A stretch of DNA of 64,000 nucleotides, taken from assembly GCA_012861695.1 (NCBI GenBank), contig JAAOOA010001123.1:96198-160197 (forward strand). The letters run 5' to 3'. Positions within the stretch are counted from its first letter, which is position 1. Each line of letters starts with the position of its first letter. Source of the stretch: Trematomus loennbergii. Its lineage: Eukaryota > Chordata > Actinopteri > Perciformes > Nototheniidae. Both the position numbers and the translations under genes were made by a program. The notes beneath the pieces are model-generated. The model was not told where the DNA came from. It did no database searches and worked only from the letters and a program-made list of their open reading frames with translations. Below are positions 55,433-64,000 of the stretch, in pieces.

Positions 55433-55737
55433 CCCCCCCACCCCGGTGATAAGAGCTCGCCGTGGAGAATCAGAATCTGGCCTTTCAGAAGCGAGCAGGA
55501 GAAAATGAGCCATGAAGGAAATCGGAGGTGATTATCTTTATTATCAGCCAGGGAAGTAACTGTGGAAACGGCGACCTGTGGGGGGGGGGGGGGGACACAC
55601 ACACACAAGCTGTTCCAGGAGCATGCTGATTGGCCCATACAAGCTCCAGTGGTAATTAACATCTGCATATGCAAACCTAGCTCCAGCTAGGGAAATATGG
55701 CAGGCGTTTCTCACCTGAGCCTGAAAGCAGCGGGGTA

Positions 55738-55785
55738 GTGTGTGTCATGTGTGTCGTGTGTGTGTGTGTGTGTGTGCGTGTGTGT

Positions 55786-55843
<58 letters not shown>
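55738..55843 (+). repeat. (TG)n microsatellite
   Basis: TG tract with several interruptions on its left side. Confidence 0.96.
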
Positions 55844-56212
55844 AATTATGTGTGTGTTCTGTGACTTCATATGCAACACACGACCCTGCAGCTTGCATGT
55901 GTGTTTTAATGTCCCAGTGCATTTGCAGGACTGTAAAATACTGACGCCTGCACTTTCTTGGAAGCACAGTTGGAACGGGTGCACCGGGGGCGGGGGGTCG
56001 AATGGACGCCATCTTTGTTTCTGCTGCCACTGCTAAAAGAGATGAGGCTACGCAACAGGAGGCTGTCAGAGGACCTGCAGGGAGCCTCATTACCATCTGA
56101 GGGAGGAGGACAAGTCCACTGATGGTCACTCAGCGCTCAAATCCCACTTTTCAGTAAAGTGAGTTCATAGTTCGGTGCTGGGGGCTGGTTTGGTTCAACT
56201 TTCAAACCACTT

Positions 56213-56500
56213 AAAGAGGCCATATTCTGCTTTTTGGGTTTTCCCCATAGGTTGTTGTGAAAGCATCTAAATGTTCTGCAAAGGCTAACATCCCTTTGTT
56301 TCCTCCAGAGGGAGTTTCTCTCCCACACATCCCCCCTCCCCACCTGAAACGCCTGTTTTATTTACTTCCGGAAGATAGTGTCTTCACTATGGCACACTCG
56401 CATTCCTATTGGCTAGCGCTCCAACACATTGTACGTGATAGGCTAAGGGCGGGACATCTCTAAGTGGTTGACCAATCACAATATATAGTCTGAGAAAAAT
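56213..56500 (+). mobile_element. MITE-A partial copy
   Basis: TTAAAGAGGCCATATTCTGC, TCTGCAAAGGCTAACATCCC, CTAGCGCTCCAACACATTGT and GTGATAGGCTAAGGGCGG are in family order. It has no 57-bp array. The right half is replaced by element B-like sequence. Confidence 0.75.
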
Positions 56501-56684
56501 AGACCTTTTTTGGACATTAAAGCATGGAAACATGTCACAATAGAGGCACAGAATACAAATGGACCTGAGAGTGAGTATAATAAGTCCTTTTTTTTTAATG
56601 TACTAAGGCAGATTGAATTGCAACGACTTATCCAACTTTTTGCAGGTGAAAAAAACGGCCTAAATGAGACGACTAAACATCATC

Positions 56685-56965
56685 AGGCCAACATTAGCCT
56701 CCTTTAGCTTAGCGGTGGAGACGTGAAGTCATGTGACCGAGCTGTAGTTCCTTTATAGCCCAAAATAAGCTTTTTAATTCAAAAATCATAAAGTCTAGTT
56801 GATATCTGGAGATTATCCTGCTGAACAAAACGTGTAAATATCATAAACGTTTGTTTGCCCACTATTCCAAAATCCAATGGACAAATCCTTGGCTTTTTGT
56901 GGAGGGAACCAGAGAGATGCTACTGTAACTTCCTGTCAGCCATCACTGCACCACTCTATAGGGCT
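56685..56965 (+). mobile_element. Element B remnant with a single 72-bp unit
   Basis: One 72-bp unit (about 56690-56765), then the element B right part (TCCTGCTGAACAAAACGTGT) and the end CATCACTGCACCACTCTATA. This copy shows the unexpanded state of the 72-bp repeat. Confidence 0.75.
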
Positions 56966-57152
56966 ACGATAACATATACATGCATGATTTCCAGGTCTCA
57001 TTTGTTTGTTTATGTATGTGCTGTTTTCATCCATGCTACTACTTCCTGTCTGAGTGAGGCTAACATAACTGTGGGTTGTGCAGGCGTGTTGCAGATCTAA
57101 TGAGAGCTGCAGAGACTCTCAGACTGACAGCTCTAGCAGCGGGGAGCCGGGC

Positions 57153-57160
57153 TATAAATA
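57153..57160 (+). promoter_or_regulatory. Possible TATA box in GC-rich unique sequence
   Basis: TATAAATA lies in a GC-rich, apparently single-copy stretch (57060-57340) and is followed by a CT-rich leader-like sequence. The first ATG downstream (57280) opens only a very short frame, so no gene can be attached. Low confidence. Confidence 0.2.
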
Positions 57161-57345
57161 AAGCCGCGCTGAGACTTTCTGACACCTGGATTCACATTCG
57201 CTCACAATTTCCCCTCCGACCGACTTCCAGCAGCACCCGCATCTCTTCCTGTGTTCTGCTCAGCCTCTGTGCTGCTCCTCATGTCTTTCTCTCTGTCAAA
57301 AGGAGTTTCTGTTGGTGTCTCTCTTTACTTTCACTGACTCCTGCT

Positions 57346-57877
57346 CAGAGGTGGGAAGTAGCTGGAGTACAAATACTTTTTCTGGTATCAGTACTTTGCT
57401 CCACTACTTACGACTTTTACTTTGACTTCTTACATGTTGAACTCAAATACCTGTACTTTCTACTTCTTACATTTCACAACAGGCTTTAGTTTGAATGTGT
57501 GTTTGGTGGCGTGATCATTATTATTTAGAGTCATTGCGTGCCTATTGATTTGAACACGATCCGTGTATCCATCATTTCCTGGTCTTCTCTAAAGAAGAGG
57601 GACCAATGAAACGTTGTCATGTTGCCGTTGTTCAGCATGGAAACATTCATTAGCTAACAATGACATTATTGTTCTATTAATATAAAGGGAGGTCAGGTAC
57701 TCTTTAAAACAGCTGCTAGTTATGGGTACTTTTTACTTAAGTACATTTCAAAGCCCTCTTTACTTTTACTTGAGTAAAGAAGTTTAGTCAGTACTTCTAC
57801 TTTTACCAGAGTATTTTTAAACACCAGTATTTGTACTTCTACTTGAGTAAAGGATGTGTGTACTTTTGCCATCTCTG
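57346..57877 (-). mobile_element. hAT-type MITE, short copy (532 bp) without array
   Basis: Ends CAGAGGTGGGAAGTAG and GCCATCTCTG, flanked by ACTCCTGCT-type duplications. It is nearly identical to the flanks of 45925-47262 but holds only one or two 37-bp units. It gives the pre-expansion state. Confidence 0.92.
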
Positions 57878-58284
57878 ACTCCTGCTCAGATGGGTTGTAT
57901 TGCCCCTCTCTTCCTCACTATATGCCTCATAACCTCCATCAGTTCTATTTAAACAGAGTTCAAACGGACCTTAACATACATTTTAGTCTCATTACTAAAT
58001 TCAACATGAATACTTACAGTGCACATCATAAGCATTTCTAATTACACGAAAGTAATGCAAGAGATCATTACGGTGTCTTTGAAGATGAAGATACTTCTTC
58101 AATACGATGTGAATATAACCAGAAACATCAAACTGCATATTAATACACAGCTACAAAATTTCCCTAACAAATGCACTTTTAAGTTTTGAACAAGGCTTTC
58201 TATTGACTACTGTTCCCAGTAGTTTTTAAAACTATTTAGGCTTTAACATTTTGGTAATGGGCTCCACATTTCTGGAGTTTCAGT
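57878..58284. other. Unique intergenic sequence
   Basis: Nothing recognised. Confidence 0.4.
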
Positions 58285-58880
58285 GCAGTCAGAACTACAG
58301 TCAGAAATACAGTCAGAACTACAGTGAGGACTACAATCAGAAATAGCATGAACTACAGTCAGAACGTCAGTGTGGACTACAGTCAGAACTACAGTCGCAA
58401 CTAAAGGACTACAGTCAGAAATTCATTCACAACTACAGTCACACATAGACTAAGACATACAGTCAAATACAGTCAAAACCACAACAAGAATGACACTCAA
58501 ATACAGTCAGAACTACACAAAGAACTGCAACCACAAATAGACTCAGAAATACAAGTAGATCTACCATGAGGATGAGAGTCAGAACTACAACCAGAACTAC
58601 AGTCAGAAATAAACCACAAAACACCTCGAACGAAACTCAAATACAGTCAGAACTACCTTCAGAAACACAAAAAGAAATACACTCAGGACTCAAGTCAGAA
58701 CTACAACCAGAACTACAGTCAGAAATAAAACCACAAAAAACCCTCGAACGACACTCAAATACAGTCAGAACTACCTTCAGAAACACAACCAGAACTACAT
58801 TCAGAACACAAAAATAAATACACTCAGGACTCAAGTCAGAACTACAACCAGAACTACAGCCAGAACCACACTCAGAATAT
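58285..58880 (+). repeat. CAGAACTACA-based tandem repeat
   Basis: Short units CAGAACTACAGT, CAGAAATACA and CAACCAGAACTACA. A longer duplicated block (about 120 bases, CTCAAATACAGTCAGAACTA with ACCTTCAGAAACACAA) begins at about 58635 and 58752. Strand-asymmetric and A-rich. Confidence 0.9.
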
Positions 58881-59274
58881 CTCAACTTGCAGCATGTTTT
58901 AATTGAGATATTAATACCTGACCCAACTATTCTTTAAAAACGGAGCAGAACTCCCCCCTGACATCCCACCCCGCCCCTTTTTTTTTTTTTTTTTTTTGCC
59001 GACTCATATTACCCTAATTATTTCAGAATCTGCCTTGTAATCCAGGCTGAGAATCCTACCCAGAACGAATGGGATGTCAGCTTTATGCAGCTACTTGTAA
59101 AGGCATTACAGCGCGTTAAGTCCCGCCTGGATGTGAATTGGTCTCAGCAGTACAGGATTAGAAGCTGCGGGGATTAAACCATCTCAGAGGAAATACAGGA
59201 GCAGGGTGGCCGGGGAACTCAGATATAGAATATATATTTCATGATCAACTGACTGCATCAGGAGAGAAGCATTT
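58881..59274. other. Unique sequence with a (T)20 tract
   Basis: A poly-T run at about 58977-58997, otherwise unrecognised. Confidence 0.4.
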
Positions 59275-60000
59275 AAAGGGGACCTATCATGCAAAATGCA
59301 CTTTTGATGTCTTTATATACAAATATGTGTCCCCGGTGTGTCAGGGGACTCAAGAAGTGTCCGAAAATAAAACCCTCTCTCTTTTCCTCCGTACACACAT
59401 CTCTAAAAACGGGGGAACAACGGATCTGATCCAGATTTGCGTCCGATATGACGTAATATCTGAAATGTGGGCGGGCTTTACACCCACGGCCCTATCAGAA
59501 ACGTTGCTATCAGAAACCAGAAACAATGCACAACGTGTTTGGAAGTAATATGGTTTTGTTGTACATTAGCAAGCATCGCTAACACTCAGAGCTAACCTGT
59601 ACTGAGGGAGTGTGTGTAAAGAGCATGAAATAAAAAGGAACTCACCTTGTGGTAAACCTGAGAGAGAAAAAGAGTTTGAGCTCCATACTCCATACCCATT
59701 CAGAAATAATCCTTGATGTGGTTTGGAACATGATGGCGTTTTATCACGGCAGAATTTAGCTGAGTATCTGCCGGTACAATTCTGAGCAGGCATTAGCTGC
59801 CCCTCCTCTTTTTTTTTCTTTCAAGCTAAGGACCCCGAATCAGCGTTTCTCTAACAGGCTGGAATAGAGGGATATGAGGGGTTTCTAAAATGCATGATCT
59901 GATTGTAATTTTGAGCAAACACATCATAGACATGTTTTTATATATTTGTATATATCTGAGACCCATAATATATGCCTAAATAGCATAATAGGAGACCTTT
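59275..60000 (+). mobile_element. TIR element J (AAAGGGGACCTATCATGC ends), 726 bp
   Basis: Left AAAGGGGACCTATCATGC and right GCATAATAGGAGACCTTT are inverted with three mismatches. No transposase; short frames only. Confidence 0.82.
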
Positions 60001-60517
60001 AAACAACTAGTCCCTAAGACCGAACTGTGTCAAACCATACTTTTATTGATGTCAATTAAAGGATATATAAACAGTGGTGAAATATTACTAAGTACATTTA
60101 CTAAAGTACTGTACTTAATGGCAAATTTGAGGTACTTGTACTGCAACTCGAGTACCACTAAACGGGACATTTTGTAATTTTTACAATCAAAAATCAATTG
60201 CATTTTGCAATCAAAATCTTACCTAAGTGAAAGTACACGGCATCAAAATATACTTAAGTACCAAATGTTAAAGTACTCGTTATCCACAGCCACTTTTAGA
60301 ACAACATATATATATATATATATCATTACTGGATCATGATCATTGGTTGAAGAAGTACTCAGACCCCTTGCCTAAGTAAAATTAGCAATACAGTATATAC
60401 ATAAAAGTCCTGTCCAAACGCACAGATCAGCTAAATGTACTTTAATTATAAAAAGTAAAAGAAGTAACCAAAACTAAACTATGGCCTCCAAATGTGATGC
60501 ATTATATATGACATAAT

Positions 60518-60770
60518 AGAGTGCCACAGTGACGCGTCATAAATCTATCGATTAGATTTATGATCAAAATTATAAAAGTAGGGTAGAGATGTGGATATTA
60601 TCCGGCTGAACAAAACGTGATCTGTCTCTTCAATGTGTTCAACCACAGACCTTATTTCGAGCTGTTTTCCAAAACCCTATGGAGAAATTGCATTGGTTTT
60701 TGTCGAAGAACCGGAAGTGGTAAAATGCTAACTTACTTCAGGGTTTTAGGACGCGTCACTGTGGCACTCT
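60518..60770 (+). mobile_element. Element B-related MITE, 253 bp
   Basis: Perfect inverted ends of 20-21 bases (GAGTGCCACAGTGACGCGTC). The interior shares GTGGATATTATCCGGCTGAA and TGGAGAAATTGCATTGG-like blocks with element B at 241-961. It lacks the 72-bp repeat. Confidence 0.88.
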
Positions 60771-60875
60771 CTTAGATTGTTATATGGTTGCATCATGCAG
60801 CATTTTACTGAGTGTTGATATTGATAATATTGATGTTTCGAACTTTTTGTAACTTTAACAGTTAGTCCACTAGTA

Positions 60876-61302
60876 CAGCGGTTCCCAACCTTTTTCAACT
60901 CAGGGCCACTTAAGAATCTACATTTTTTTCGCGGCCCACATTCAACCATATACAATACGGAGGCTAAATAAAGTACTTTTTATTTGTATTAGAAAAGGAG
61001 CTGGCCATCAGTTACAAACAGACATTTTGATCACACGGTTTAGTTGAATACTCGAATCTGATTGGTCGATTCAGAACATGTGACACATTGTTAATCCAGT
61101 AGAACAGACCGTTGTCAAGGACTGCAATGACCGTTGCTAAGGAGGATCAAGAAAGAGAAGGAAAAGAGGTTAAAAAAAAAAAAAAATCTTAATAATGAAA
61201 TGTTTCCACACAAATCATAATGTTTTGCAAATTATTTGGCGGCCCACTTGCAATGTCTCCGCGGACCACTAAGGGGCCGTGGCCCACAGGTTGGGACCGC
61301 TG
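60876..61302 (+). mobile_element. hAT-type MITE, 427 bp
   Basis: Ends CAGCGGTTCCCAACC and GGTTGGGACCGCTG, with perfect 8-bp target duplications CACTAGTA (60868-60875, 61303-61310). A deletion derivative of the family at 41841-44856. Confidence 0.96.
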
Positions 61303-61427
61303 CACTAGTAGATCTTTAGAGATGCATTATGTGAAAAGTTTGATGCAAAATCTTCATCTGAAAAGCTGTTTAATAAATGTAGTGGAGTAAAAGTAAAAGT
61401 AGCATTCATTTTATTAAATTGTACTTA

Positions 61428-61814
61428 AAGGTGGGGTAGGTAAGTTTGAGAAACCGGCTCGAGATCGCTAGAATTTGAAATACACAACCGGAGAAAATCT
61501 GCCACTTCCTTACAGAGCCCCTCCTCCAACACACACGAACGCGCACATGGCCAATGAGGGCACGAGATAAGTTTGTGCCCCGATGGAAGACTGACAGGCA
61601 GGTAGGCGTAGGCCATCCAGTTATTTTAGCTGGGCCGGCTCAGATGATTGGTCGTGCTTTTTACAGTACTACGGCTTCCACAGATGATATTTTTAATGGA
61701 TTTTTTGTCAAAGCACTTAAGATATTCATTGCTATCGGGATGTTAAGAGTATTCCATGGAATATAACACAAAGTGTATCTCGAGCCGGTTCTCAAACTTA
61801 CCTACCCTACCTTT
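61428..61814 (+). mobile_element. MITE-F copy 3
   Basis: Ends AAGGTGGGGTAGGTAAGTTT and AAACTTACCTACCCTACCTT, followed inward by GAGAAACCGGCTCGAG and its inverse: long, nearly perfect inverted ends. Best preserved of the three copies. Confidence 0.92.
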
Positions 61815-61904
61815 AAGTACTTGGTTAATGCATTAGTCACTTTCCACCACCGATGTGGAATCATAATTGTTTCTGACGACAAAGAGACACGAATACAGAT
61901 TTCA

Positions 61905-63040
61905 GCTCTATGCAATTTTTAACCAGCAAGTTTATTTATATATAACAACAGTACAAAGTGAATCCTTGGCTTGCAAAATAGGTGTGCTTCATATTTAAAT
62001 AGGTACACAATAATATCTTATCATAACAAAATCAAAGCAAATAAAAAAACAAAACAAGAGAACAACCTTTTTTTAAATACTTTAAGTTTCTTACAATTTT
62101 CACAACACTTTTATAAAACAAGAAGAACAGAGACAGCCATTAATTATCATCGTCATCATTGCCATTAATTACTATATTACAGAACTCCAGTGTCTACAAA
62201 GGGCTTGTTTACAACGTGTTAAAAATGGAAGGATTTATACTTGATGATATTTTGAATTGAGAGTAATACAATGATTGGGATTTCAATTCCTCTGTCTGAT
62301 ACCGGAAGCAAACAAAACAAAAACGGCTGATTAAATGCTTTGTTTTGTAAAAGCAGAAACACCATCTCCCCAGCAAAGTGCACGTAGCATCTACCATTAG
62401 CAATCAGCTGAAATGAGATTACGTTTACGAGCATCTATCTCACACCACCGCCAGTCAAATGGGATTCCACGCTGCAGAAAGAGTAAACAAACTTTCCTCA
62501 TTTCAAATTGAATTAAAATGAGAAATGAGTTTACAGCATGGATCATTAAGAGCTATATCTAGTAACAAAAAAAAATCTCTTTCACAAATAAAAACAAGGT
62601 GCTTTCAGCTGCGATGCGAGACGTTGTACAGATGGGAATAAATTCAGTCCGTGTGGATCGATATGGAATACCAGGCAGAACAAAAGCATGAATTAAAACG
62701 CATGCAAAATCTCACACAAGATAAAAAGGAAACGTCCTGATATAAATGATCCGTGAGAGGAAAATCAAAGCCACTTTAAAAACAATTTGCGAGCCTCTGG
62801 TTACGTCTGTCACAATCTGAATACAGCGGAGAGTTGGAAAGACTAATAAACGTACATTTGTTTCATCCTTGCAAAAAGGAAAAAGGCATTTAGGTCCTGT
62901 TTAAAATGATAAAAAGCATTACTCCATACAAGCAATGTGAGGTATGAGGATACATTTCTATTTGCTGAGCTTGGGAAGACACCTTAATCAAAAGAAGGAA
63001 GCTTCATGTTAAGTGTTTGCAGACCTACTGTATGGGTGTG
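61905..63040 (-). other. Possible 3' UTR of a neighbouring minus-strand gene
   Basis: This is repeat-free sequence between transposon clusters. On the minus strand it ends with AATAAA (plus TTTATT at 61931-61936). Human gene order places PLXNA2 next to CD34 on the same strand and side, so this could be the plxna2 3' UTR with its coding exons beyond 64000. No coding exon is visible, so this is inference from position. Confidence 0.25.
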
Positions 63041-63042
63041 TC

Positions 63043-63818
63043 TATAGAGTGGTGCGGGAATGAGTCAAAATCCTGGAAATGAGTCAGCATTTCTTGTTCC
63101 CTCGTAGGAATGTTTCTGATTGTGTTTCTGGTTGCCTGAAATAAGGTCTGTGGTTAAACAAGCTGAAGAGATTTTAACGTTTTGTTCTACGACATGAAAT
63201 ACGTCAGTAAATACCCCACTGGTGGATTTAAAAAACGTGGTTGCTAAACAAGTGTCTAAATGCCGCCTTTAGCTTAGCGGTGGAGACGTCATGTGACCGT
63301 GCTGTGGTTCCTTATAGCCCAACATTAGCCTCCTGTAGCTTAGAGGTGGTGACGTGAAGTTCATGTGACCGTGCTGTAGTTCCTTTAAAGCTAACGTTAG
63401 CCACCTTTAGCTTAGCCGTGGTGACGTGAAGTCATGTGACCGTGCTGTAGTTTCTTTATAGCCCAACATTAGCCACCTTTAGCTTAGCGGTGGTGACGTG
63501 AAGTCATGTGACGTGCTGTAGTTCCTTTATAGCCCAACATTAGCCGCCTTTAGCTTAGCGGTGGGGACGTGAAGTCGTGACCATGCTGTAGTTCCTTTAT
63601 AGCCCAATGTTAGCTTTTTACTTCAGAAATCATAAAGTGGTGTTAATAATTTATGTGGAGATTATCCTGCTGAACTAAACGTGTATTTGCCACAGAAAAT
63701 TATTTTCTGACATTAACCAAAATCACATGGAGAAATCCCATGGTTTTAGCGAGGGGAACCAGGGAGATGCTGCCTTCAGGGTCACTAGAAATAAATAAAT
63801 CCCTGCACCACTCTTTAG
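63043..63818 (+). mobile_element. Element B, nearly complete, with 72-bp array (about 5 copies)
   Basis: Ends TAGAGTGGTGCGGGAATGA and CCCTGCACCACTCTTTAGG are inverted. Between them lie the family blocks AATAAGGTCTGTGGTT and TTTTGTTCTACGACAT, five 72-bp units (63255-63610), then TCCTGCTGAACTAAACGTG. It shows the array in its native position inside the element. Confidence 0.85.
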
Positions 63819-64000
63819 GTGTTAATTGGAGAGAAGGTGCTTGTTTCAGATGAGGGGAACAAATATCAGCTCCTCTTTCCCTCTGCTGCCCCCGCTGGCT
63901 GGACTCAGTAACTGCATGTCCAACTTCACCTCATCCTACATGCTCCTCGCCGTTAGTTTGATGTTTCTTCTTTCCATCTCCTGATCACACACACACACAC
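63819..64000. other. Unique sequence to window end
   Basis: Nothing recognised. Ends in the start of a (CA)n tract. Confidence 0.4.

Larger units (their letters stand above)
60074..61858 (+). mobile_element. Composite: hAT-like element with nested insertions
   Basis: The outer ends CAGTGGTGAAATATTAC and CACTTTCCACCACCG are inverted-like, with AGTACTT-rich interior as in hAT elements. Inside lie a TIR MITE (60518-60770), a hAT MITE (60876-61302) and MITE-F copy 3 (61428-61814). Confidence 0.6.

Noticed and set aside
55677..56129. 150-codon minus-strand open frame
   Set aside because: It includes the (CA)n tract and has no domain, signal or splice context that suggests a protein.

Overview
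The window is vertebrate nuclear DNA, most likely from a ray-finned (probably percomorph) fish. It has a GT-AG spliced gene, long (TG)n tracts, a tRNA-derived SINE with a fish V-SINE-like tail, and dense short DNA transposons (hAT, piggyBac-like, PIF/Harbinger-like, long-inverted-repeat elements). No rRNA, CRISPR array, operon or bacterial gene is present.

One protein gene can be assembled: a minus-strand cd34 orthologue (sialomucin adhesion molecule) in eight exons from the ATG at 30350 to the stop at 3894. The exons encode a signal peptide, a short mucin stretch, a cysteine-containing ectodomain, a transmembrane helix and a cytoplasmic tail ending in the PDZ ligand DTEL. A TATA box lies about 160 bases upstream of the ATG. 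Exons 4 to 7 join in phase with clean splice sites. Exons 3 and 8 each need one extra base in a short homopolymer to stay in frame, so this is either an assembly artefact or a decaying allele. The rest of 1-30500 is intron and 3' flank. Intron 1 (about 17.6 kb) carries minisatellites, a SINE and MITEs.

From 30.6 to 61.8 kb I see no convincing coding exon, only transposons nested inside one another: a 1150-bp hAT inside an older element at 31.1-33.1 kb, a long-inverted-repeat element at 36.2 kb, a 3-kb hAT split by a piggyBac-like insertion at 41.8-44.9 kb, a 1.9-kb element at 47.6 kb, and a layered stack at 60-61.9 kb. Unique sequence at 61.9-63.0 kb resembles the 3' end of a minus-strand gene. 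From human gene order the candidate is plxna2, but that is inference.

The most striking pattern is that each of the four large minisatellite families (57, 37, 72 and 38 bp) lies inside a short DNA transposon. Other copies of three of these transposon families hold few or no units, so the elements seem to seed and spread tandem repeats. The 57-bp family appears in four arrays, the 37-bp and 72-bp families in two or more, and the 38-bp array has a 16-unit higher-order period.
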